Shown piece after piece: positions 1 through 6,727 of a stretch of DNA of 21,072 nt. Each line of letters opens with the position of its first letter. Within the stretch, counting starts at the first letter, position 1. The notes below the pieces were generated by a model, which worked only from the letters and a program-made list of their open reading frames with translations, made no database searches and was not told the DNA's origin. The DNA is from JBCBTD01 sp039818825 (GTDB lineage Bacteria; Pseudomonadota; Alphaproteobacteria; Geminicoccales; Geminicoccaceae), in contig JBCBTD010000066.1 in assembly GCA_039818825.1 (NCBI GenBank), forward strand, positions 1 to 21,072. Direction: 5' to 3'. A program made the position numbers and the translations under genes.

Positions 1-617
1 TCGCGACCGAACCGCGACGCCACGAAACCGGGGTGGACACAGTTTGCCGTGGTCGGCGTTGCAGCCAGGCGCCGAGCCAGCTCGCGGGTGAAGAGGATGT
101 TGCAGGTCTTCGATCGCGCATAGGCCTCCAGCGTCTCGTAGCAGCTCGGCCGAACGAGATCGTCGACGTCGAAGCGTTTGCTTTGGCGGTGCGCCCGCGA
201 TGCGACGGTGACGATGCGCGCCGCCGGCGATGCCTGCAGCAACGACAGCAACGACAGAGTCAGAACGAATGGCGCCAAGTGATTGACGCCGAAGGTGCTT
301 TCGACGCCGTCCTCGGTGATGACCAAGCGGTCGCGGATCAGCCCGGCGTTGTTGACCAACACGTCGAGCCGGTCGGTCTCCTCCGCCATTCGTGCCGCGA
401 GCGCGCGCACGTCGCGCAAGCGCTCGAAGTCGGCAACCACCGGCACGGCGCCTGGCCCGGCGGCCGCCGCAGCCGCTGCCGTGCGAGCTGGATCGCGACC
501 ATGCACCCAGAGGCGCGCGCCACCGGTGGCCAACGCGCGGGCGACGTGGGCGCCGATCCCGGTGGTGGCGCCGGTCACGAGCACGTGCTTGCCGCTGAGA
601 TCGCCGAGACCGTCCAT
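1..617 (-). CDS. Short-chain dehydrogenase/reductase, 3' end cut by window
   Basis: The reading frame starts at an ATG whose first base is 617 and stays open to the window edge, giving 205 visible residues. It has the classical Rossmann SDR plan: TGATTGIG at residues 15-22, NNAG at 89-92, a serine at the end of a VTVAS strand (140), and YARSK (166-170) carrying the catalytic Tyr and Lys. An Arg directly after the second strand (HGRD, R41) favours NADP(H). The later VHPGFV segment resembles the retinol-dehydrogenase/protochlorophyllide-reductase-like SDR branch. The substrate cannot be told from sequence. It is divergent from the DUF2721 gene with 73 bp between the starts. The C-terminal substrate-binding part lies outside the window. 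Confidence 0.88.
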   Translation of the reverse strand, partial: MDGLGDLSGKHVLVTGATTGIGAHVARALATGGARLWVHGRDPARTAAAAAAAGPGAVPVVADFERLRDVRALAARMAEETDRLDVLVNNAGLIRDRLVITEDGVESTFGVNHLAPFVLTLSLLSLLQASPAARIVTVASRAHRQSKRFDVDDLVRPSCYETLEAYARSKTCNILFTRELARRLAATPTTANCVHPGFVASRFGR

Positions 618-690
618 GGTCCGAAGCTAGGCGGTGGCCATGCCAACGGCTAGGGTCCGCGCGCGCTTTTCGGAAGGCCGAACCACCGCT

Positions 691-1185
691 ATGGACCCGA
701 CCCTCGACAACCCCTTCGTGATCCTCTCGTACATCGCGGGACCGGCGCTCCTGACCAACGCTTGCTCCTTGCTGGTGCTGGCGGTGACCAACCGTTTCGG
801 CAGGTCGGTCGATCGTGCGCGCCAACTCTCGGCCGAGCTTTGCTCGGCGCCAGCTTCGTTGTTGCCGGTGCTGCGCCGCGATCTCGAGGCCAATCAGCGC
901 CGCGCTCGTGTGATCGCCTTCGCTCTGGGCGCGCTTTATCTGGCCAGCGGCATGTTCGCCTTGGCGACGATGCTGTCGATCGTCGGCGCCGCGTTCGCCC
1001 ATGTCGGTATCGACGCGGTGCTCGGCGTCGACGTGATCGCTGCCGCTGTGGCCGGCGGCGTCGGCTTCCTTGCCCTGCTTGCGGCGGCGGTCGCGCTGAT
1101 CATGGAAAGCCGCCTGGCTTTGGCGGCGTTGATGCTGGAAGCCGAAGAAACGGAACTGAGATTGCTTTCGAATTCAACCAGTTGA
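691..1185 (+). CDS. DUF2721 family inner-membrane protein
   Basis: The product is 164 residues starting at ATG 691, chosen over an in-frame GTG at 634 because a GGAAGG sequence precedes 691 and the family pattern begins just after it. The opening NPFVILSYIAGPALLTNA, then NRFGRSVDRAR, matches my recollection of DUF2721 proteins, which have no established function. Three hydrophobic stretches at about residues 9-31, 74-101 and 113-137 should cross the membrane, with a basic cytoplasmic segment between the first two (about 35-73). It converges on the downstream SDR gene, with stop codons 36 bp apart. Nothing around it suggests a pathway. Confidence 0.8.
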   Translation: MDPTLDNPFVILSYIAGPALLTNACSLLVLAVTNRFGRSVDRARQLSAELCSAPASLLPVLRRDLEANQRRARVIAFALGALYLASGMFALATMLSIVGAAFAHVGIDAVLGVDVIAAAVAGGVGFLALLAAAVALIMESRLALAALMLEAEETELRLLSNSTS

Positions 1186-1221
1186 TGGTTTTGACGCAAG
1201 CCATCAGTTCAAAGATGCTCG

Positions 1222-1995
1222 TCACTCGGGGACCTTGACGGTGTAGTTCAACGTCATGCGGCCGCCGTCGACCGTGACCACCTCGCCAGTGACGTAGCTG
1301 CTGTCGTCGCTCGCGAGGAACAGCGCCACACTCGCTATTTCGTCGGGCTCGCCGCAACGGCCCATCGGCGTCCTCGACAAGATGGTCCGCCGGGCGGCGG
1401 CGTCGTGCATCACGACCTTCAGCATGTCGGTCATGATCGAACCGGGGGCGATGGCGTTCACGCGGACGCCCTGGTCGGCCAGCGACAGGGCCATCACCCG
1501 TGTTAGCTGATTCAGGCCGCCCTTCGAAACGTTGTAGGCGGTCTGATTGGCGATCGTCACCGTGCCGTTGATGCTGCTCATGTTGATGATCGAACCGGCT
1601 CCGCGCGACACCATCGCCCGCGCCGCGGCTTGGCCGACCAGGAAGGCGCCTTTCAGGTTGGTGGCCAGGACGGCGTCGAAGTCGGCCTCGGTGAGGTCCA
1701 GAAACTCCGCGCTTCGGATGATCCCGGCGTTGTTCACCAGCACGTCGACCCGTCCGGCCCACTCCAACGTCGCGTCGACCAAACAACCCGCGGCATGAGC
1801 ATCGCCGACGTCGGTCTCGACGAACTTCGCGTAGCGGCCGTCGGCCGAGATCGCGTCCGCCGCGGCAGAGCCCGCCGCCGCGTCGACGTCCGCCATCACC
1901 ACCGACGCCCCCTCGCTGGCGAACCGTTCGGCGCAGGCTAGGCCGAGGCCCCGCGCCGCACCGGTCACGATCGCCGTCTTTCCTTCGAGCCGCAT
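1222..1995 (-). CDS. FabG-like short-chain dehydrogenase/reductase
   Basis: A full-length classical SDR of 257 residues. The ATG at 1995 was chosen because GGGAGACGAGG lies just upstream; a TTG five codons earlier is less likely. Visible motifs are TGAARGLG (11-18), an Asp after the second strand (MADVD, D36) that favours NAD(H), NNAG (88-91), TNLKG (112-116), Ser141 in NMSSINGT, YNVSK (Tyr154/Lys158) and a C-terminal VTGEVVTVDGG signature. The family oxidises or reduces alcohol/ketone groups. The exact substrate is unknown, and the annotation 3-oxoacyl-ACP reductase would be a guess. It lies 95 bp downstream of the small unknown gene at 2091-2432 on the same strand, with a stem-loop between them. 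Confidence 0.88.
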   Translation of the reverse strand: MRLEGKTAIVTGAARGLGLACAERFASEGASVVMADVDAAAGSAAADAISADGRYAKFVETDVGDAHAAGCLVDATLEWAGRVDVLVNNAGIIRSAEFLDLTEADFDAVLATNLKGAFLVGQAAARAMVSRGAGSIINMSSINGTVTIANQTAYNVSKGGLNQLTRVMALSLADQGVRVNAIAPGSIMTDMLKVVMHDAAARRTILSRTPMGRCGEPDEIASVALFLASDDSSYVTGEVVTVDGGRMTLNYTVKVPE

Positions 1996-2033
1996 GGCCT
2001 CGTCTCCCAATCGTCGTCGCCGGCAACCCTAGG

Positions 2034-2050
2034 CGCGGGCTCCGCCCGCG
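2034..2050 (-). terminator. GC stem-loop with three-base loop
   Basis: CGCGGGC, TCC, GCCCGCG form a perfect 7-bp stem with a TCC loop (GGA on the minus strand). It lies between the stop of the 113-residue gene and the start of the SDR, both on the minus strand. No T-run follows, so it may attenuate or protect RNA rather than terminate. The same loop recurs in three hairpins at 6622-6720. Confidence 0.4.
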
Positions 2051-2090
2051 TGAACCGGGCCGCGTGTGGAGGGCGGCCAAACGCGGTCGT

Positions 2091-2432
2091 TCAAGGTCCG
2101 GGACGATCGCGCCAGAAGGCGAAGGCCGTCGCTTGAGCACGGTCGACCCGTGCTCGCCTGGAGCCCTCCAGCGGCTCACCGCGCTCGGCCTCGGCCGCAA
2201 AGTAGCCTTCGCCCGGCAGGCGGTCGCTCTCGCGCACGACGAGGCAGGCGAGGTCGGGCTCGCCGCGCGCTTCGCTGCGCCGACAGACCTCGCCCAGCAC
2301 CCGCATCAACGCGCGAACGTTGTTCGGTCCGACGCGACGGTCGAACAGGAACAAGAGCTCGCGATAGCTGACGCTTCGTCCGGCCCTGGCCACGTCGGTC
2401 AGTATTCGCTCCAGCCGGTCGGCATCGATCAC
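2091..2432 (-). CDS. Small protein of unknown function (113 aa)
   Basis: Only the C-terminal part of a long minus-strand open frame looks like protein. A GTG at 2432, preceded by GAGGG ten bases upstream, gives 113 residues. The N-terminal 60 residues form predicted helices (DADRLERILTDVARAG, VSYRELLFLF, NNVRALMRVLGEVCRRSEARG) followed by a strand-like LACLVVRES and RLPGEGYF. The pattern recalls small alphaproteobacterial proteins ending in a VVRES-x-LPGxG block, perhaps a winged-helix-like fold, but I cannot name a function. The last 30 residues are low-complexity and charged. It is divergent from mprF and may be cotranscribed with the SDR downstream. Confidence 0.6.
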   Translation of the reverse strand: MIDADRLERILTDVARAGRSVSYRELLFLFDRRVGPNNVRALMRVLGEVCRRSEARGEPDLACLVVRESDRLPGEGYFAAEAERGEPLEGSRRARVDRAQATAFAFWRDRPGP

Positions 2433-2536
2433 GGTCAGTGCACCCTCGAACTCTCCCGTCGCCCACTCCGATCGGCTGGCGCATGCGGGACCATGGCCGC
2501 GGCGGCTCTGCGGCACAACCGCGGTTGGCCGGCCCG

Positions 2537-2553
2537 CAGGTGCGATCCACCTG
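2537..2553. promoter_or_regulatory. Inverted repeat between unknown gene and mprF
   Basis: CAGGTG, five bases, CACCTG lies in the 233-bp divergent spacer (2433-2665) between the 113-residue gene and mprF. It is a possible dimeric regulator site. No convincing -35/-10 pair is visible beside it, and a 6-bp arm can arise by chance in GC-rich DNA. Apart from this repeat and the leader ORF I see nothing in the spacer. Confidence 0.2.
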
Positions 2554-2636
2554 TCGACATCGCCGCCGAACTGACCCACACCTCCGCCGACCGCGTCGGC
2601 CAACGCCGGCGGGCCAAGCCGCAACGGAGGACCTCG

Positions 2637-2669
2637 ATGAACGGCACGTTCGGAAACGCTCGCCCGTGA
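2637..2669 (+). CDS. Possible 10-aa leader ORF overlapping the mprF start
   Basis: ATG 2637 has the best ribosome-binding site in the region (GGAGG, about six bases upstream) and opens a ten-codon frame, MNGTFGNARP. Its TGA overlaps the GTG start proposed for mprF (GTGA). Such an overlap permits translational coupling. Alternatively this is the true start of mprF and a one-base frame change has occurred between 2637 and 2666. No regulatory role is shown by the sequence alone. Confidence 0.3.
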   Translation: MNGTFGNARP

Positions 2670-5077
2670 CGGTGGTGGCGGCACCGGCTTGGCGATCGCA
2701 TCGCTGGTGGCCCTGGCTGCGGGCGCTGTTGCCGGTGGCACTGGTCGGCGTGGCGCTGGCCTGGCCGATCGCCGCCTTCGCCTCGACCATCGGCTTCGCA
2801 CTCTCGAACACGCTCGGCTTCAGCATCTTGACCGGTGGCGCCGTCCGCTTTCGGGTCTACGCCAAGGCAGGCATGGACGCAGCCGACATCGGCCGGGTCG
2901 CGCTGCTTTCCTGGGCGGGGCTCTGGGGCGGCGTCATCGTCTTGTTCGCGGTGGCGCTGGTGCTCGATCCGGCCGGCCTGCCCTGGCTCGATGCCATTGC
3001 GCCGGCGATCGATCGCGGGCTCGGCCTGGCCCTGCTCGCGGCAGCCCTCGGCCTCTTGTTCTGGCTCGGCCGCGGCGGGCGCGAATTGGCGGTGCGGGGC
3101 TACACGCTGCCCCTGCCCTCGGCGCCGATCGCTCTCGGCCAGCTGGCCGCCGGCTTCGTCGACGTCTCGGCCGCCGCCTTCGCCCTCTACGTGCTGTTGC
3201 CGCCGGACGTCGTTCCCGGTCCGGCCGCGTTCATCGTCGCCTTCCTGGGTGCCATGGTCCTTGCCTCGGCGAGCCACACACCGGGCGGGATCGGCGTGTT
3301 CGAGGCAACCTTGCTGCTGGCCCTGCAGGTGCCGGCGACGCCGGACGTGATCGCGGCGCTGGTGCTCTACCGGGTGGTCTACTACCTCTTGCCGTTCGCC
3401 TTGGCGGCCACGGCCCTCGCCTTTGCCGAGGTGCGCAACGCGCCGACGGATACCGGGCCGGTCCGGGCGCTGGCGCCCGTCGGCAAGGCGCTGGCACCGC
3501 CGCTCGCCGCCGGCCTTGCCTGTGTCTGTGGCCTCGTGCTGATGGCGTCAGGGGTGACGCCGTCGTTCGACGCGCGTCTGGCGTTCCTCGAGGATTGGCT
3601 GCCGCTCGGCGTCATCGAAACGTCGCACCTTCTGGGGAGCGTCATCGGCGTCGTGCTGTTGGTGCTGGCGCACGGGCTCTACCGACGGCTTGCGGAGGCC
3701 TGGCGACTGGCTCTTCTGCTGATGCTGGCAGGTGCCGTCGCCTCCTTGCTGAAAGGCTTCGACTGGGTCGAGGCGCTCGTGCTCTTCATGGGCGCCAGTC
3801 TGCTCGCATTCGCCAGGCCCGCCTTCTACCGTCGCCGTCGTTCGCTCGGCGCGCTGCTCAACGCGCGCTGGCTGCTGGTGGTCGCAACGACGGTCGGCGC
3901 CGCCATTTGGCTCGGGTTCTTCGCCTTCCGCCACGTCGCCTACGCCGACGATCTGTGGTGGACCCTGGCCTGGGACGGCGACGCTTCGCGCTTTCTCCGG
4001 GCGAGCGTCGCCATGGTGGCCGTGGTCATCGCCGCCGGCGTCTTCTTGGTGCTGCGCGCGCCCGTCAGGCCGCCGGCAGCATCCGGCGCCCGGGACGTGC
4101 CCGATGCCGTGCGCCGGTTGGTCACCGCCTCACCCAACCCCGAAGCCACCGCGGCGCTCTACGGCGACAAGCAGTTCCTGATCGATCCCGAGGACCGCGC
4201 CTTCTTGATGTACGGCATGGCCGGCGGCAGCCTGATCACCAAGGGCGATCCGGTCGGCGACGAAGCGGCCGGCGAAGCGCTCGCCTGGCAGTTCCGGGAG
4301 CTGGCCGACCGCGAGGCGCTGCGCCCCGTCTTCTACGCCGTTCGCCCGACCATGTTGCCGACCTTCCTCGACATGGGCTTGGCGATCTTGAAGATCGGCG
4401 AGGTGGCGCGGGTGCCGTTGGAGACGTTCAGCCTCAAGACGCCGGCATCACGCGACTTTCGCTATGCCAAGCGGCGGATCGAGCGGGAGGGGCTGGTCTT
4501 CGACGTGCTGCCGGCGGCCGAGGTCGGCGCGGTCATGGACCAGCTTCGCGTCGTCTCCGACGACTGGCTGCAGCACAAGGCCGGCAAGGAGAAGCGCTTC
4601 GCGCTCGGCTGGTTCGAACCGGACTACCTGGTCCAGTGCGACTGCGCCGTCGTCCGGCGCGAGGGCGAGATCGTCGCCTTCGCCAACGTGCTGCGCGGTG
4701 CCGACAAGGAAGAGCTGTCGGTCGATCTGATGCGCTACCGCCATGGCGTCTCGTCGGTGCTGATGGACGCGCTCTTCGCCGAGCTCCTGCTGCTCGGCCA
4801 ACGGGAGGGCTATCGCTGGTTCGACCTCGGTGCGACGCCGCTCACCGGGCTCGCCGACCACCGGCTGGCGACCACGTGGAACCGCATCGGCACGACGATC
4901 TACCGCCACGGCGAGGAGTTCTATCGGTTCGAGGGCTTGCGCAGCTTCAAGGAGAAGTTCGAGCCGGTCTGGACGCCCCAATACATCGCCTGCCCCGGCG
5001 GCTTCGCCGTACCCCAAGTGCTCCTGGACATCACCCGCCTGATCTCCGGCGGCGCCGTCGGCCTGCTCTCGCGCTGA
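2666..5077 (+). CDS. mprF: Lysyl-phosphatidylglycerol flippase/synthase MprF
   Basis: The product is 803 residues: an N-terminal multi-span membrane region, then from about residue 485 a cytosolic DUF2156 lysyltransferase domain. The synthase moves lysine from Lys-tRNA to phosphatidylglycerol and the membrane part flips the lipid outward, lowering negative surface charge and protecting against cationic peptides. Hallmarks are LSNTLGFSILTGGAVRFRVY and ASHTPGGIGVFE in the flippase, and in the synthase YGDKQFLID, SLITKGDPVG, DWL, YRWFDLGATPL and EEFYRFEGLRSFKEKFEP. Family members are usually about 840-880 residues. Here the protein passes almost directly from the start into the AWPIAAFAS segment, so roughly the first two membrane spans seem missing or compressed. 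GTG 2666 was chosen because upstream in-frame sequence is not protein-like. The amino acid specificity (Lys or Ala) is not settled. Confidence 0.9.
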   Translation: MTVVAAPAWRSHRWWPWLRALLPVALVGVALAWPIAAFASTIGFALSNTLGFSILTGGAVRFRVYAKAGMDAADIGRVALLSWAGLWGGVIVLFAVALVLDPAGLPWLDAIAPAIDRGLGLALLAAALGLLFWLGRGGRELAVRGYTLPLPSAPIALGQLAAGFVDVSAAAFALYVLLPPDVVPGPAAFIVAFLGAMVLASASHTPGGIGVFEATLLLALQVPATPDVIAALVLYRVVYYLLPFALAATALAFAEVRNAPTDTGPVRALAPVGKALAPPLAAGLACVCGLVLMASGVTPSFDARLAFLEDWLPLGVIETSHLLGSVIGVVLLVLAHGLYRRLAEAWRLALLLMLAGAVASLLKGFDWVEALVLFMGASLLAFARPAFYRRRRSLGALLNARWLLVVATTVGAAIWLGFFAFRHVAYADDLWWTLAWDGDASRFLRASVAMVAVVIAAGVFLVLRAPVRPPAASGARDVPDAVRRLVTASPNPEATAALYGDKQFLIDPEDRAFLMYGMAGGSLITKGDPVGDEAAGEALAWQFRELADREALRPVFYAVRPTMLPTFLDMGLAILKIGEVARVPLETFSLKTPASRDFRYAKRRIEREGLVFDVLPAAEVGAVMDQLRVVSDDWLQHKAGKEKRFALGWFEPDYLVQCDCAVVRREGEIVAFANVLRGADKEELSVDLMRYRHGVSSVLMDALFAELLLLGQREGYRWFDLGATPLTGLADHRLATTWNRIGTTIYRHGEEFYRFEGLRSFKEKFEPVWTPQYIACPGGFAVPQVLLDITRLISGGAVGLLSR

Positions 5078-5233
5078 GCCACACATCGCCGCCGAGCGAA
5101 CCGTAGCCGATTGCACGGCAGAGACAGGTCGATCAGCAACCGCTGTTCGGGAGCTTCGGTCTTCCGTCTGCCATGGCCGTCCGGCTCGGGCGATGGCGTC
5201 GATGACGCCACGTGCAATCCGCTACATCGGAGG

Positions 5234-5263
5234 AAAAAACGCACTACAAAACAATATTTTGCG
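5234..5263 (-). terminator. Intrinsic terminator after the nucleosidase gene
   Basis: Read on the minus strand, CGCA-AAA pairs imperfectly with TTT and TGCG across an AT-rich loop, and six T residues follow directly (A-run at 5234-5239 on the plus strand). This is the only stem-plus-T-run terminator I saw in the window. It sits about 40 bp past the stop of the nucleosidase gene and so ends that transcript. The rest of 5078-5303 shows nothing else. Confidence 0.5.
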
Positions 5264-5303
5264 CCATCTTTCTACGACGCAGCATGAGCACCCTCGAACG
5301 TCA

Positions 5304-6569
5304 TCACGGCTCCTCCGCGTCGAGCTGCTCCAGCAGGGCCAGGACGGTGCGGGCTTGGTTTTCGGCGGCGACGCCGAAGAAGGTGCGAAGCTCGGCGGCG
5401 GCGTTGTCGTCGCCCGCACCGGCGAGATCGGAGACGCCGCGGATGCCGATGAAGGGGACCCCGTTCGTATAGGCGACCTGGGCGGCGGCCGCCGTCTCCA
5501 TGTCGACGACCAGCACGTCGGTGTCGTCGCCGCGCCGGCCGGCCTCGTCGAAGTTCAGCACGTGGGCGAGGAACTCTCGGTAAGGAGCGTTGTCGACGAA
5601 GGCCGGGCCGCTCACGCCGTTCTCGCCGACGACGACTCTGGGTGCCGGGTCGAGGGGGGCGCCTTTGCAGCTGTCGCTCGTGCCCTCGGGCACGCAGTCG
5701 AGCAAGGTCACGTCCAGGTCGCGCGCATGGGCAAACAGCGTCTCGTCCACCTCGAACCAGAACCGGAACGCCTGATCGCGCGCCGGATCGGCAGCGGCAT
5801 CCGGCAGCGGCACGCCGCGCAGGCGCTGGGTGCCGTCCTCGTCCAGGTAGTACTGCGGCGCCGCGGCCGAGGTGACGTTGGTGTCGCGCAGGAACGGGAA
5901 CTGGGCGTCGGGCGCGAACAGCGAGGCCTGGTTTGCCGCCCCGGGCGCACCGCCCTCGCCGAGGGCGGCGCGGCACGATTCGGCTTCCGCGGCAGTGGGT
6001 TGCAGCGTGTCGTTGAGTTCCAGAGTGATCAGCGCGGCGCAGGGCACGGTATCGCCGGTGCGGTTGAAGAAGGACTCCTGGTGAAACCCCCAGCGGCGGG
6101 GGATCACGACCGTGCCGAGCGGCGCCTCGTTGGCCGTCGCCGCGTCGTCGTCATTGGCGCCTCTGCCGCCGATGCCACCGGCGATGCCGCTGAAGACGAC
6201 GTGGCTGACGACGAAGCGGTCGAGGGTCATCTGCGTGACCATCGCCGCGTTGACGATGCTGGGATTGGTCAGCACCACGACGACGCCATGGCCGCGCAGC
6301 CGGCCCATGACGTAGCGATAGCCGTTGATCACCGCGCACCCTTGATAGGCGTCCCGGTCCTCGCCGCGCAGCATCTCCTGAACGAGCCGGTCGGTCTCGC
6401 CGCCGAACGCCGAGATCAGCGCGATGCGGGTCGCCTCGTCGGGCGCGCCCATGCACGCGCCGTGGATGGCGGGCTCCTCGGCGAAGGCCGGGGCGTCAGC
6501 GGCAGCAAGGACGAGCCAGGCGCTTGCGAGTGCTGCTGCGACGCCGATCGAACGTCGATTCCCGCGCAT
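5304..6569 (-). CDS. Exported MTAN-like nucleoside phosphorylase-superfamily protein
   Basis: The protein has 421 residues and starts at ATG 6569 after a GGGGAG ribosome-binding site. Residues 1-30 form a signal peptide (basic start, hydrophobic core, APAFA/EE), so the mature enzyme should be periplasmic or secreted. The fold is the phosphorylase superfamily: an early ALISAFGGETDRL strand with Glu59 where MTA/SAH nucleosidase has its N-terminal acidic residue, then late VVDMETAAAAQVA and GVPFIGIRGVSDLAG. In MTAN the ME glutamate binds ribose and the SD aspartate is the catalytic acid, and both are kept. A 150-200-residue central section absent from ordinary ~230-residue MTANs separates these motifs. 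At least seven cysteines fit an oxidising compartment. The substrate is unknown; hydrolysis of an extracytoplasmic purine nucleoside is inferred. Confidence 0.8.
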   Translation of the reverse strand: MRGNRRSIGVAAALASAWLVLAAADAPAFAEEPAIHGACMGAPDEATRIALISAFGGETDRLVQEMLRGEDRDAYQGCAVINGYRYVMGRLRGHGVVVVLTNPSIVNAAMVTQMTLDRFVVSHVVFSGIAGGIGGRGANDDDAATANEAPLGTVVIPRRWGFHQESFFNRTGDTVPCAALITLELNDTLQPTAAEAESCRAALGEGGAPGAANQASLFAPDAQFPFLRDTNVTSAAAPQYYLDEDGTQRLRGVPLPDAAADPARDQAFRFWFEVDETLFAHARDLDVTLLDCVPEGTSDSCKGAPLDPAPRVVVGENGVSGPAFVDNAPYREFLAHVLNFDEAGRRGDDTDVLVVDMETAAAAQVAYTNGVPFIGIRGVSDLAGAGDDNAAAELRTFFGVAAENQARTVLALLEQLDAEEP

Positions 6570-6621
6570 CCTGTTCTCCCCGAGATTGGTGACGTGTGGA
6601 CCATGAAGTCCTTTGCGAGCG

Positions 6622-6640
6622 CTGGGGGCTCCGCCCCCAG
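6622..6640 (-). terminator. Strong GC hairpin after the caspase gene
   Basis: CTGGGGGC and GCCCCCAG pair over eight bases around a TCC loop (GGA on the minus strand). It lies 88 bp past the caspase-FGE stop and 53 bp before the nucleosidase start on the minus strand, where it could separate the two transcripts. There is no T-run, so this is a factor-independent terminator only by position. Confidence 0.45.
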
Positions 6641-6671
6641 ACCCCCACGGCAGCGCTGGCACCTGCGAGGC

Positions 6672-6720
6672 GCGGCTCCGCCGCACCACGCCGGCGCCCT
6701 TGCCGCAGGCGCTCCGCGCC
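6672..6720. repeat. Two further hairpins with the same TCC loop
   Basis: GCGGC-TCC-GCCGC (6672-6684) and GGCGC-TCC-GCGCC (6708-6720) are perfect 5-bp stems with the same three-base loop as 6622-6640 and 2034-2050. All three hairpins of this cluster lie in the 158-bp space (6570-6727) between the caspase-FGE and nucleosidase genes, which otherwise holds nothing I can identify. Confidence 0.45.
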
Positions 6721-6727
6721 CTTGAGC

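Noticed and set aside
2433..2801. N-terminal extension of the 113-residue gene up to a 236-residue frame
   Set aside because: The added 123 residues are Arg/Pro/Ala-rich without pattern and overlap the mprF start region. A GTG with a ribosome site begins the protein-like part.
5193..6725. 510-codon plus-strand frame opposite the nucleosidase
   Set aside because: It mirrors the minus-strand gene, has low-complexity composition and lacks a ribosome site. The minus strand carries signal peptide and catalytic motifs.
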